A stretch of DNA of 64,000 bases from Limonium bicolor (Eukaryota; Streptophyta; Magnoliopsida; Caryophyllales; Plumbaginaceae): NCBI GenBank assembly GCA_023374045.1, contig CM041783.1, positions 123,071,503 to 123,135,502 on the forward strand. The letters are read 5' to 3'. This document shows positions 1 through 10,674 of this stretch, in pieces. The position numbers were made by a program, and so were the translations under genes. Under the pieces are notes generated by a model. The model saw only the letters and a list, made by a program, of their open reading frames with translations, had not been told where the DNA came from and searched no databases. Every line of letters starts with the position of its first letter. The stretch's first letter is position 1.

Positions 1-1337
1 TAGGCCGGATCACGCTTCTAGCTATTAATTAGGTTCAACTTCCTTCGTCTCGTTATCTATCTCAACTCTCGCATTTTAATAAGATAACTACAAGGGTTGT
101 TCTAATACTGGCCAAATAATTAAAACATTGAAGGACAGGAATTGAACTGTTGCAGTTAACAAATTTATTTGAAGAATACATAGCAGAATTCAGGAAATAG
201 GTTCGCTTCCCAACCCGGGAAGCTAAAATACTTACTCGCTCATCATTACAAAAACAACGATAACAGACAAGGAATGCATTAAATAAATTAAAGTAAAGGT
301 AAGAGGTAACTCCAGTTTAGAAGTTCACTCCGGATCCTTGCTTCAACTTCGTCTTGCGTTGCCCTGACTGCTAACTTTATTCCTGTAAAGCTGGTGCGTA
401 ACAGGGAAATAAAATGAAAAGTGGGATGTATGTGTTTACGTGGGAATTTAATGGAGTGGATGGGTGATGATTTCTGATAGAGGGAAATGAAGTGAATGGA
501 GTACAAGCGTGGGCGAGGGAGTGTGGTAGATGATTTGGGTCGATGGATGGATTTTAGCAACCAGAGTGTGGGTTTATATAGGCTGAGGAAATGAGAAGCA
601 GACAACGGAGAAGTCAGGGACAGTGAGCTAGTGAGTAGATGGCGGTGGTGTTAATGAGCAGATCCGTAAAAATTGCAGTCAGAGATTTCATTCCTGATCG
701 GGCAGAGCAATTAATTGCAGACAGAGATTTAATTCATGATCCGCAGCAGCAATTGATTGTAGAGCCGGCGTCACGCGTGCACAAATTAAGGTGGGTGCCA
801 TCTGTAATTAATGAAGTAGCAGTTCGAGTGCGGCGCCGGAAAGAAGAAGGAAGAAGAATCGCGTCTGAATTTGGTGCGTGTCCGCGCCTCTGTCCTCGCA
901 AGTGTCCGCCCAAACACAAGCGGACATCTCCTCCTCTCCGCGCAAGCAACCGCGCCTCTTCATGCGGACGTGTAATGTGTCCACCCAGCGACCGCCTAGA
1001 CTCAAGCGGACTCCCTCCTGACCGCCTAACTGTCCGCGCATGAGGATGCGGACGCAGCTTGTGTCTGCGCCTCTGTTTTCTATTTTAATGCAATCTTCAA
1101 CCGGCTCCAGATTCTTTGTTATAAGTCCGTTTTACTCGCCGTTTGTTGCATTGGAAAACTTGTGAAATAAACTATTTGATTCCAACACTTTTTCCTGCAT
1201 TTAACACATAAAATATATCAATTCATATCAAAACATAAATCTAGGAAAATCATAAGATATGTGAGAAATATTACTTAAAATACTGCAAATTATAAGGTAA
1301 TCAAACCCTTAAAAGTCTATATATTTCGCACTTATCA
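1..1337. mobile_element. end of an unidentified insertion (probable LTR) that interrupts element A
   Basis: This stretch has no homology to element B, while from about 1338 the sequence follows the antisense gene of element B closely. It ends in ...cttatca, a plausible LTR terminus (CA), preceded by an AT-rich tail. The start lies outside the window, so no terminal duplication can be checked. No convincing gene is present: open frames around 639-1043 overlap a GC-rich palindromic patch and resemble no family I know. It could be a solo LTR, the end of a full element, or simply the edge of a deletion in A. Confidence 0.45.
870..1075. repeat. GC-rich patch of gtccgc/gcggac inverted repeats
   Basis: Short motifs of the type tgtccgc and gcggac recur in both orientations about every 30-60 bases within otherwise AT-rich DNA. 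They form several imperfect hairpins. The pattern resembles the palindrome arrays inside the other LTRs of this window, which supports reading this stretch as part of an LTR. Confidence 0.5.
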
Positions 1338-1741
1338 TTGCTGCGGCCAAGGATTCAGCGCGGGAAAGAGCGACGGAGTATCGGCAGGTGCCCGAAGATC
1401 CCGAGCTTCGGAGTAAGCAAAGAGAGGACATCATGGCCTCTTCTTCCTCGCCTCCTCCCTCTGCCCAGGAGCCTTTCACCGGTCCCTCCCAAAAGGAAGG
1501 ATGGTTCTACCACCGCGGGCATCCTCTAACCTTGATCTCCTGTGAATCCGCCAAGTATTCTATTGTCTGGAAGGAGTCAATAAAGAGATCCGATCATCCA
1601 GACGGAATCTTTGCTCCTCCGACAACTGTTACTGCTACTAAACAAAGGCTGCGGATGGGAGATGGGGGGATAGATGCCATCATGCGACACTCCCTCCCAA
1701 TAAAAGATGTGTTCGACTTTATGTGGGAGGGCATTCTCCGG

Positions 1742-1837
1742 GTAGGCATACACCCTTTTTAAGTACCCTTCTTTGTGTTCCCTACTTGATTTGTTTTATT
1801 TCCTTCTTGACTTTGTGAATTGTGCTGCTTACCTTAG
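1742..1837 (+). other. predicted intron of the antisense gene (96 bp, phase 0)
   Basis: The donor is CGG/GTAGGC and the acceptor is CCTTAG/GTGATG, with a T-rich stretch before the acceptor. Removal joins two segments whose protein similarity to element B is interrupted at the same point, where B has its own intron (53545-53632). Confidence 0.7.
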
Positions 1838-2638
1838 GTGATGTCCATGGCCCAGAGTGCTGAGGTTCACTTCGGCAACCTCCAGTCCAGGCTCCGTTAT
1901 GAGGAGAGCCGAGCCAATAATGCTCAGAGGAGCTGAAGCAGAGCCGCTCTTCTCATGATGCCTATATTGATCAGATTCACTATGAGATCGATCTCAAGGT
2001 GAAGGAGAGGACTGAGGCTATAAACAAGGACCTGCAGCTGTCTCGGCAGGAATGCGTCCGTCAGCGTGACGAGTATAAGTCACAACTGAAGAAACTCCGA
2101 GAAGAAAATTTTTCTTTAAAAGGCCGGATCCTGGAAGCTGACAATACTTTGATAGAGGTACGAAACCACCTTGTTTCTAGGAAAGATAAGCTGGCTCGGG
2201 CCTTTTCTGACCTGGACATTTTGCTGGATCAGGTGCGCTCTACTCATCGGAATGAGGTAAATTCCCTCCAGGCCGACAAGGCTTTTTTCCATGCAGAGAG
2301 AAATTCTTTTAAGCTGGAGGCCGAGGCGCTTGAACTGGAGAAGCAGGCCCTTCAACGAGAAAATGAGGCCCTTGTAGGGGAGAAGGAAAAGCTTATACAG
2401 GAGATTAACTGCTCGTTGGAAGAAAGGGCCACACTGGAAGAGCAGTCAAAGGCTTCTTTCGAACAAGAGAAACAGTCGCTGTTCCGGGATCTTGCTACCT
2501 TAGAAGAGGAGAAGAAGACACTTGCCGCAGAAAAAGTTGCCTTAACAAATGAGAAAACCGGGCTGGAAGAGAGGGTGAAAGACCTGGAAAAAACCACGTC
2601 ACGTCCCCAAGTTGAGAATGTTGGGTTGCCGAGCCACG

Positions 2639-2715
2639 GTGAGTCTTCAGATCTTGATTTTTCCGTTTCCTCTTTTCCTTTCTTTTATTTCTTACCTTTC
2701 TTGTGTTCTGGTCAG
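2639..2715 (+). other. predicted intron of the antisense gene (77 bp)
   Basis: The donor is CACG/GTGAGT and the acceptor TGGTCAG/GCTTGAG after a long pyrimidine-rich tract. The homologous position in element B (52647-52719, minus strand) also carries GT...AG, although the intron bodies differ. Confidence 0.7.
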
Positions 2716-3584
2716 GCTTGAGCTCTGCCAATCTTTTGGAGTGTGTCCAGAAGCTGAATGGTCGGGTGAATAGTGCTAAAGAGGAGCTGTCACTGGCTAA
2801 CTCCGAACGTGACAAATACCGAGCCCAAGTCTTGACCCTCGAGTCTCAGGTGGCCAGGTTCATGTCATTCTCTCCGTAATCTCAGAAGGAGATACAGAAC
2901 CAAGGTACCATTAATGCTCATCTAAAGGAGTCCTTCGCCTCTCAGTGCCGCAGGATAGTCAAAATTTGTAAGCAGATTGTCTCGGAGCACTTCCTTAAGA
3001 AAGGGGAGTTATTGGACGACGACTTGTACAACAAGCTGGAATTCAAAGTTGTCGCCCAGAAGTCTAACTTTTTCTTGGAGCTTGAGAGATTTTTCCGCAG
3101 TCCCGGAGAGACATAATTTGGCGCTGGCCAAGCCTCCTTTCTTCCAGCTGGAAGCAACATCCAGCCGTTTGCCGGAGGGGTGCAGCGTCTTTCTAAGAGA
3201 CCTAAGTCTTCTGAAAGCGTTGCTGGTAGTGGTGATAGATTAGCTGCAGAAAAAATAGAATAGGAGTTTCCTTTATTTTTAGGTGGGGTTTTTTTGGTAT
3301 GTACCTTTTGTAATGACTATACTCTGTAATTGTTTTTACCCCGCTCTTGGGAGGAATATAAGTTATATTTTTCACCATCTTTATTAATTTGTCTACCGGA
3401 GTACTTCTTTTTTTTAGCCAAATTGTTTATTACTGTGGCATTCTCCCCCTTTTTTGAATGGTGTACATATGGTCTCCTTATGCAAGCCATGTTAGTTAAG
3501 TGTTTGCCCTTACAGTATAAGAAGCTTGTGGCTTATTAACTGAACTTTTGTTTTTAGTAACCGAATCTTTTTCTTTCAAAGTAT

Positions 3585-4412
3585 GGCCGTTTGGCCGGAT
3601 TTTTCTTTCAAGGCATGATAACCTGCGGCTCGTTGGCCAATGCTTACTTTCAAGGCATGATAGCCTGCGGCTCATTGGCCGGTGCTTACTTTCAAGGCAT
3701 GATAGCATGCGGCTCGTTGGCCGGTGCTTTCTTTTACTTTTAAGGCATGATAGCCTGTGGCTCGTTGGCCGGTGCTTTCTTTTACTTTCAAGGCATTATA
3801 GCCTACGGCTCGTTGGCCGGTGCTTTCTTTTACTTTCAAGGCATGATAGTCTGCGGCTCGTTGGCCGGTGCTTTCTTTTACTTTCAAGGCATGATAGCCT
3901 GCGGCTTGTTGGCCGGTGCTTTCTTTTACTTTCAAGGCATGATAGTCTGCGGCTCATTGGCCGGTGCTTTCTTTTACTTTCAAGGCATGATAGCCTGCGG
4001 CTCGTTGGCCGGTGCTTTCTTTTACTTTCAAGGCATGATAGCCTGCGGCTCGTTGGCCGGTGCTTTCTTTTACTTTCAAGGCATGATAGGCTGCGGCTCG
4101 TTGGCCGGTGCTTTCTTTTTCATTCAAGGCATGATAGCCTGCGGCTCGTTGGCCGGTGCTTTCTTTTACTTTCAAGGCATGATAGCCTGTGGCTCGTTGG
4201 CCGGTGCTTTCTTTTACTTTCAAGGCATGATAGCCTGTGGCTCCTTGGCCGGTGCTTTCTTTTACTTTCAAGGCATGATAGCCTGCGGCTCGTTGGCCAG
4301 TGCTTTCTTTTTCTTTCAAGGCATGATAGCCTGCGGCTCATTGGCCGGTGCTTTCTTTTTCTTTCAAGGCATGATAGCCCGCGGCTCGTCGGCCGGTGCA
4401 TTCTTTTACTTT
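3585..4412. repeat. 48-bp minisatellite between the pol and antisense gene ends (element A)
   Basis: About 17 head-to-tail units carry the core ggcatgatagcctgcggctc on the plus strand, followed by gttggccggtgct and a T-rich tail. The first units are shorter (about 42 bp) and the rest 48 bp. All lengths are multiples of three, so several frames on both strands stay open across the array; these frames encode only a 16-residue repeat and are not treated as genes. The same array, inverted, is in element B at 50640-51700. Confidence 0.95.
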
Positions 4413-4455
4413 TTTCTTTGAAAAATAATACCTCTTTATTGAAGAATCATGAATT

Positions 4456-5799
4456 TTAAACATAAAATTTTTGCAAACATTCTCCATGCCATGAATGTGG
4501 CAATTCGTACCCCTCACAATTTTTTAGGTGATATGAGGTCCGCCCCGTCTTTTGGTGTATGACATACGGTCCTTCCCATTGGGGCTCTAGTTTTTTAGGT
4601 TGTTTAATTTCCCGGAGGACCAACTCTCCTGGAGCGAAACTCCGCTCTCTTATCCTTTGATTGAAATATCGCTCTACTTTGGACTTGTCTTTCGCCATCC
4701 TTATTGCGGCGGCCACCCTGGTTTCCTCAAGGAGATCTAGATGTTCATGTATTCCCTGATTGTTGACATCTTCATCGTATGATTCCCACCTTACCGATGG
4801 TACCACAATCTCCGCCGGAATGACAGCCTCTAAACCATACGTTAGTCTTTAGGGTGTTTCTCCTGTTGGCCCCCTTTCTGTTGTTCTGTACGACCAAAGG
4901 ACCTGGGGTAACAGCTCTGCCCACTTTCCCTTTCTTTCATCGAGTTTTCTCTTTATTGCTTTTACTATCTGACCATTCACATTATCGACTTGCCCATTCG
5001 CCTGAGGGTGCGCCACTGATGTGAATCTTAAGTCAATCTTCTACTCTTCACAGAATTCCCGGAAGCTCTCGCAATTGAATTGCATTCCGTTATCAGTTAT
5101 TATTGCCTTCGGTATACCAAACCTGCATACCACATATATCCAGATGAATTCTTGTGATTTTCTTGCTGTGATGGAGATAGTAGGCATTGCCTTGACCCAC
5201 TTTGTGCAATAGTCGATGGCAACATATATGAATTTGAACCTCCCTGGCGAAGCTTCTTGGAATGGTCCCACAATATCTAATCCCCACATAGCAAAGGGGA
5301 TTGGGCAGAGGATGGATTTTCGTTCTGCCGGAGGATTGTGTATTTTGTTTCCGTGTTCTTGACACTTGAGACACTTTTGTATGTATTCTTTGTAATGTTC
5401 CATCATTTTGGGCCAAAAGTATCTGAGCCTCAAGATTTTGTGCATTGTGGTTCTTTCTCCTTGATGATTTCCACAGAGTCCGTCATGTACCTCTTTTATT
5501 AGCTTTGTCCCTTCGGCTATGGTAACACACTTCAGTGCCGGTCTTGCGAAAGATCGCTTATATAGCTGGTTATTCTCAATGAAGAATGATGCGGCCCGCC
5601 TTTTTATTGTCCTGGCCTCCTTTTCCTCTTCCGGCAACTTCCCTTGTCGTATGTAATCTATGATTGGAGTCATCCAGGATTCTGTCTCATCGTTTGACTC
5701 CATTGTAAATACTTGAGCCTCATCTATGCTTGACGTAGTTTTGACTTCTAGCCAAATTTCATTGGGTACTCTTTCGGCCATACTTGCCAATTTCGCCAA
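4456..5799 (-). pseudogene. integrase of element A (broken)
   Basis: This is the integrase module of the Tat polyprotein, which would insert the cDNA copy into the genome. It contains an N-terminal HHCC zinc site (HDG...NHQG...CLKCQEHG), then the catalytic core with Asp in GLDIVGPF and Asp in ITDNG, and a C-terminal domain ending at 4456 with HSWHGECLQKFYV. Comparison with B shows a TGG-to-TAG stop at 5041-5043 and a TAC-to-TAA stop near 4850. The third catalytic residue, Glu in B, is Asp here (codon at 4984-4986). The frame is continuous with the second RNase H domain upstream once the intron 5973-6057 is removed. Not functional as it stands. Confidence 0.9.
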
Positions 5800-7822
5800 G
5801 GCATCTCCCTCGACATTCTCTTCACAAGGAAGGTGTTTTAGTTCGCATCTTTGGAAATTTGCCTTTAACTCCTAGACTTTGAGCAAGTACCTCCACAACT
5901 TTTCCTCTTTGACTTCATAGATGTTGTCGTTTTGTCTTGCTACCAACATAGAATCCGAGTATACCTCTAATTCTGCGAAAAGTTAAATTTTATAAGCTTT
6001 ATTTTTAACAGGATTTCACAAGAACGAAAAAATAGAGACGGTATCTTCCTATGGAACCTGTTGCCCCTAGGGCGGTAGCCACCTCCAAACCCTGAATAAG
6101 GGCTTCGTATTCAGCCTCATTATTGGTAACATCAAAATCTAGCCGGAAGGCATAGTTCAAGCTTTGTCCATCGGGCGCTTGTACTACTATTCCAGCCCCT
6201 GCCCCACTTTTGCACCGGGCTCCGTCATCCAAGATGACATATGGGTTCTGGAGCTTTTTCTCTTCTTCTACATAGTTTGTTTCTGTTATGAAGTCTGCCA
6301 CGGCCTGTGCTTTAATCGCTGTCCTGGGTAAGAAGTGAATTTCATATTGTGTTAGCTCTACCGTCCAGCTCACCATTCGGCCGGAAGCATTTGGAATGTT
6401 AGTTATTTGCTTGAGTGGCCAGTTGGTCCTGACGAAGATTCGATGCGACTGAAAGTAGGGCCGTAATTTCCTTGACGCCACTACTAATGCAAACAGGATT
6501 TTCTCTATGTTTGTATACCGTCCTTCTGTTGGGCTCAAAATTTTGCCAGTATAGTAGACTGGTATCTCCCTTCTCTCTTCCATGATCAAGACAGCTGCAA
6601 CTGCCCAATCTGTTGCGGACAAGTAAAGGTAGAGATCCTGGCCTGGGGCAGGTACGCCCAATTTAGGCAGATCCCGAAGCATTTCCTTGATCTTTTCAAA
6701 TGCGTCTATACACTCTTGTCCCCATTGGAATTTGTTGTTCTTCCTTAGAATATTGAAGAACGGGATTGATTTTTCCTGAAGCTTGGAACAAAACCTACTT
6801 AATGCTGTGAGTCTCTCGTTCAAGGCTTGGACATCTTTGATATTTTTTGGAGGAGAAAGGTTGAGGATTGCTTGACTTTTTTCCGGATCGACTTCGATAC
6901 CTCGTTGTCCAACAATGAATCCAAGAAACCTCCCTTTGGTTACACCGAATACACACTTCTCCGGGTTCAGCTTGATTTGGTATTTGTCCAGAGTTTCGAA
7001 CGTGTCCTCTAAATCCTTCATGTGTTGCTCTTTTGATGGACTTTTTACGACTATATCGTCAACGTAAGCTTCCACATTCCGGGCAAGTTGTTGACAAAAC
7101 ACTTTGTCAATCATTCGCTGAAAGGTAGCTCCTGCATTTTTCAGTCCAAAAGGCATTAACTTGTAACAGAATATTCCGGCTGAAGTGATAAAGGATTTCT
7201 TTTCCGAATCGTCTTCTTTCATTTTTATCTGATTATAGCCAGAGAAAGCATCTAGAAAGCTTAACACAGAGCTCTGGGCAGTTGAAACCACCAATCTATC
7301 TATTGATGGTAGGGGATAGAAATCTTTAAGACACGCCTTATTCAAATCTGTGAAATCCACACACATTCTCCATTTTCCGTTTGCCTTCTTTACCATGACA
7401 ACATTAGCCAGCAATTGTGGGTATGCTACTTCCCTGATGAATCCAGCCTTGAGGAGTTTCTGGACCTCGGTTCTTGCAGCCAAATCTCTTTCTTCCCCTA
7501 TTACCCTTTTCCTTTGCCTAACTGTCAGATGCTTTTGGTCTACCCTGAGCTCATGCCGGATAACGCTTGGGTCTATTCCAGGCATTTCGTCCGTGCTCCA
7601 GGCGAATGTTGTCCTTCTTTTTTCCAGGAACCTCATTAAGTGAGTTTGCTCTTCACTGTCAAACGCAGTTCCTATTTTAAAAAATTTAGAAGGGTAAGAT
7701 TTTAAATGTACCTCTCTGGGTGAGTCTTGAGTTGTTTGACATCCTCCCTTTTCTTGACTTGGCTCTGGCAAAGAAGGTAACTTTCCCTTGAACTCCTTTT
7801 CTGACCCTACAGTTTTGACCAT
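5800..7822 (-). pseudogene. reverse transcriptase and dual RNase H of element A
   Basis: RT and RNase H convert the element RNA into double-stranded cDNA. From 7822 down: a linker with IDPSVIRHEL, RT motifs including FTDLNKACLKDFYPLP, FSGYNQIKM, LMPFGLKNAGATFQRMID, and the active site YVDD (AYVDDIVVKS). The first RNase H domain (about 6640-6290) has SATDWAVAAVL and RTNWPLKQI, where two usual Asp residues look replaced by Ser and Asn. The second, archaeal-type RNase H begins near 6235 with LDDGARCKSGAGAGIV and NNEAEYEAL, is split by an intron at 5973-6057, and resumes with YSDSMLV. A TAG stop near 5873 breaks it. RT itself reads open for about 560 codons. Confidence 0.92.
5973..6057 (-). other. 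predicted intron inside the second RNase H domain of A (85 bp, phase 1)
   Basis: On the minus strand the donor is ACAG/GTTCCA and the acceptor TTTTCGCAG/AATTAG. Without removal the frame runs into a stop at 6005; with removal the frame from 7822 continues exactly into the frame ending at 5041, and the domain continues at the next expected motif (YSDSMLV). Element B has GT...AG at the same place (48988-49080). Confidence 0.75.
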
Positions 7823-8467
7823 CTACTCACTAGGAAGGCTGTCCATGATGCGGACATTACACATTCGGGCCATCTTTTGGCTTCCTCTTATCGTAACCAC
7901 CTTCCCGTTTGTGGTTAAATATTTCAATTTTAAGTGATGAGTGTTGTGTATGGCTTTGAAAGCATTGATTCCTGGCCTTCCAAGGTACATGTTATATCCA
8001 GACAGACCTGGCACAATAAAAGCCGTGAGTTTCTCCGTTCTCCTTTCGTCCCCTTGACCCAGGGTCATTGTAAAATCTATACTGCCGGAAGACGTGGTAG
8101 AGACCCCTCCTACAAATCCTCCTAGAACCGCCGAATATGGCTTGATCCAGTCCTTAGGTACTTCCAACCTCATAACTGCTTCGGCTGATATGACATTCAC
8201 TCCAGCCCCACTATCGATCAGGATTCCCTCCATCATTCGATCGTTTACCTATGCACGAATGACAAGTGGATCGTTGTGTGGATACAACACTCCATCTTCA
8301 TCATCGTCGGAGAAGAAAATTGGAGGAGAACTTTCTTTTTTGGCGATCTTCCTCTCCGGGATTTCCTGATGCACTTGATGAATGTGCCTTTTTCTTTCAT
8401 TAAGGGTTAGTGGTCCTACCTCCGAAAAAGTCCTGTGAGTTTACTTAGAGAAAGATTTGTTAGTCTT
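7823..8467 (-). pseudogene. aspartic protease of element A
   Basis: This is a retropepsin-type protease that would cut the Gag-Pol polyprotein. The active-site triad region is LIDSGAGVNVIS, preceded by VNDRMMEG-like sequence and followed by the flap region GGFVGGVSTTSSGSIDFTM and the C-terminal LGRPGINAFKAIH. A TAG stop at 7823-7825 replaces the Glu codon found in B, separating it from RT. Further upstream a one-base deletion near 8425 shifts the frame relative to the gag-pol splice acceptor at 8467. By comparison with B, protease and RT belong to one open frame. Confidence 0.88.
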
Positions 8468-8760
8468 CTTTTTTGGGAGAAAAAAGGGGGGGTTCGCTAT
8501 AAACAAAAATGAATAAAATGGAAATTATATTCTCCTTTCTTTTTGGTAACGTGATACTTAACAATCTTAATCCTACATGCCCATTTTTGGGAAGACAAGT
8601 GATATAAGATTTCTCAGCTTAAAGCAGATTACAAAAGGTTATACTAAACTTATCAGGAGAATGAATCCACTTGGAGTAAAACAAAGACAAATTGTCTGGA
8701 TTTGTAATTCTGAATGCAATCTGAATGGAAAGAGAAAAAACTTTTACTTTCCTTCCTCAC
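8468..8760 (-). other. predicted gag-pol intron of element A (293 bp)
   Basis: The donor GGTCT/GTGAGG overlaps the gag stop codon (TGA). The acceptor is a pyrimidine-rich run followed by CAAAAAAG/AAGACTAAC. Splicing leaves phase 2 on both sides and connects gag to the pol frame apart from the later one-base deletion near 8425. Element B has the same arrangement at 46344-46570. Splicing between gag-pro and RT regions is known for the related Ogre elements. Confidence 0.6.
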
Positions 8761-10109
8761 AGACCTGTTATCATACCCACCGACTTGCCAGGGTCAAGCC
8801 TGGGGTGAACCTCCTCCTCTTGCCGTCCACGTGGTGCATTCTGGGCACCGCCCAGCTGACCGCCGTATTGCCTTTGTGCTCCGGCTGATTGCTTTCCCTT
8901 CCTCTTATTTTCCTCAATGACTCGAAGCTCTTTGGCCAGGGTAGCACAGTTTACAGTCCGGTGGCTGCGGTTCCCATGGTACTCGCAGAATGCAACTGGA
9001 ATTTCTCCCCGCGGCGGCTTTCTAGGCTGAGGAAGGTATCCTTCTCTTACTGCAACAACATACTTCCCTGGGTCAATGTAGACAATGGTCCTTGCCCCCT
9101 GATGTTGCGGCCCCTGAGAGGAAGATTCGGCGGCCGACTTGTAATAATAAGGCTTGTATCTTGACCCTCCTTTTCCGGCATTTCCTCCGTGCCCCTCTTT
9201 CTTTTCTGGTGTTGCCGCGCTTTTGAAGCTATCTGCTAGCTCCTTAGCCTTGTTTTCTGCTATCTCAGATTTTAAAAAATCATTGATCATTTCAGCTAAT
9301 TCCCCATGAGTTTTCGGTGCTTTTGTTGTGATTTTTCCAGTTTTCGGTGCTTTCTCATCGATATCATCGATTTCTGCGACCTTCTTATGGAAGCGCTCAC
9401 TGTACTCCTTCACAGTTTCCCCCTTTTGCTGCTTGACGTCCATCAACTTTATTGTCTCTTTTTTCACCCTCTTGCTCGCAACAAAGTATTGTTGAAATTC
9501 CTCGGTCAGTTGCTTGAAGCTGGTGATGGACTGCGGCGGTCTTGTGGAGATCCATCCCAATGCTCTCTTCGAAAGCGTTCCAGGGAATAAATTGTAGAGA
9601 GCGAGGGAGCTGATCCCTTGAGTGTTCATGGCAAACATGAATTTCTTAATATGTTGGGCGGGGTCTCCTGTCCCATCATATTTCTCAATTACCGGAGCAA
9701 CGAAATGTGGCGGGAGTTTTGCTTTTCTTATCCTCTCTGAGAAGGGGTACAAGCTCATGTCTATCTGGCCGTCCTCTTCCATTTCCTCCTCACTAACGAC
9801 TGAATTATGCTTCCGATCTTTACTTTCTTCGCCATTACTGCCTCTGGAATCCTTGTTTCTCAACTGTTCTATAGCCTTAGTCATTTCATCCCACTTCTTT
9901 TGATACTCCTCATCTCTTTGAATTAATTCCTATTGTAGAGTCTCGTTTCCCTCCACAATCTTCTCGTCAATTGATCTGACTAGTCCCTTCAGCATGTCCT
10001 CGAGATCTTTCTTGGAGATGGCTTCTGGTATCTCCGAACTCATTTCTTCTTCAACGCGATCGTTATTCTCTGTAGTGCTCTTTGGTGTCTTCTTAGATCT
10101 TGGAGCCAT
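8757..10109 (-). pseudogene. gag of element A
   Basis: This is the capsid/nucleocapsid protein that would package element RNA. The start is MAPRSKKTSKS-like at 10109, as in the two truncated copies at 11421 and 12732. A Lys/Glu-rich coiled segment is followed by the conserved gag core (MSLYPFSERIRKAKLPPHF, FMFAMNTQGISSLALYNL, GWISTRPPQSITSFKQL) and a nucleocapsid knuckle CEYHGNRSHRTVNC. It ends MITGL at 8757. A CAA-TAG stop near 9927 breaks the N-terminal part, and a short in-frame deletion relative to B lies near 9340. The frame after the stop is open for 375 codons. Confidence 0.9.
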
Positions 10110-10226
10110 TTCTCGTATTCAGATCCTGCAAAAGATTTCATTAGTCATTTCAGGAGTCCCATTACGAATCGTCACAGATCACTTCCCTGTTTCTATGGGG
10201 TCTCGTGGTTGCTTCTTGCTGTTCGT

Positions 10227-10244
10227 TTCCCACAGACAGCGCCA
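10227..10244 (-). other. primer-binding site of element A (copy 1)
   Basis: On the minus strand this reads tggcgctgtctgtgggaa, two bases inside the LTR end at 10247. The core tggcgcc (mutated to tggcgct here) is typical of Tat and Athila primer sites. Copies 2 and 3 lie at about 11539-11556 and 12850-12867. Confidence 0.75.
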
Positions 10245-10246
10245 AA

Positions 10247-10674
10247 TGAAACTGTATGTTGTATCTCAAATATAACCCGACCTGATTTACTATCCTACGT
10301 TACCTGGTCTCGGTTACAGAATCTTTTAAATAAAGGGAGAGAGAGAGAGAGTCTTTTGTTAGAGTCAAGTGCGAGTTTGACTGCCAAATGTTATGTGTCT
10401 TATTTCATGGGGGTACACTCTTAATTATAGAGTCTTTGGGCCTGGTCCTATGTTGCTAGCCTGTATTTTACATGTATAAGTATGATTTTGCCCTCCCTAA
10501 CATCTTTTGACCGACCACAGGCGACCGGCCACACTATATTTTGTCTTGCCAAAGTCCTACTTTCGTCCGGCCGGGGGCGGCCGGATGTCTTATGTATTCT
10601 TACTCCCATCCGGCTGGAAGCGGCCGGATGCTCCATATGTCTTGTTTGGCTTGGTACCATTTATTCCCTTCTCA
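10247..10674 (-). repeat. LTR copy 1 of element A (428 bp)
   Basis: The LTR starts tgagaaggg on the minus strand and ends in cagtttca-type sequence (plus strand tgaaactgt...ccttctca). It contains a GA-repeat stretch and two imperfect palindromes built on ccggccgg. It is followed on the plus strand not by flanking DNA but by a second gag fragment. Confidence 0.9.

Larger units (their letters stand above)
1338..3263 (+). pseudogene. antisense gene of element A: coiled-coil protein, 5' part missing
   Basis: This is the 3' part of a spliced gene that runs opposite to pol. The first piece (1338-1741) matches the corresponding region of element B at 54090-53633. A GT-AG intron at 1742-1837 is followed by a conserved segment with MAQSAEVHF. 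A long coiled coil of Glu/Lys/Leu/Gln heptads spans about 1930-2638. A second intron lies at 2639-2715 (GTGAGT donor, GTCAG acceptor), followed by the C-terminal coiled coil. Lesions are a 1-base deletion near 1925 that brings in TGA, and a stop at 3114-3116; the family end is near 3261-3263. Both introns have counterparts in B. The N-terminal domain lies beyond the interruption at 1337. Function unknown. Confidence 0.75.

Noticed and set aside
639..1043. 134-codon Arg-rich frame near the left edge
   Set aside because: It overlaps an inverted-repeat-rich patch, has no known family resemblance and an overlapping frame on the other strand.
3548..4459. 303-codon plus-strand frame as a protein gene
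   Set aside because: It consists only of the minisatellite unit; several frames on both strands are open for the same reason.
8468..8760. Programmed frameshift between gag and pol
   Set aside because: A stop codon plus more than 200 bases of non-coding DNA separate them, which fits an intron better.
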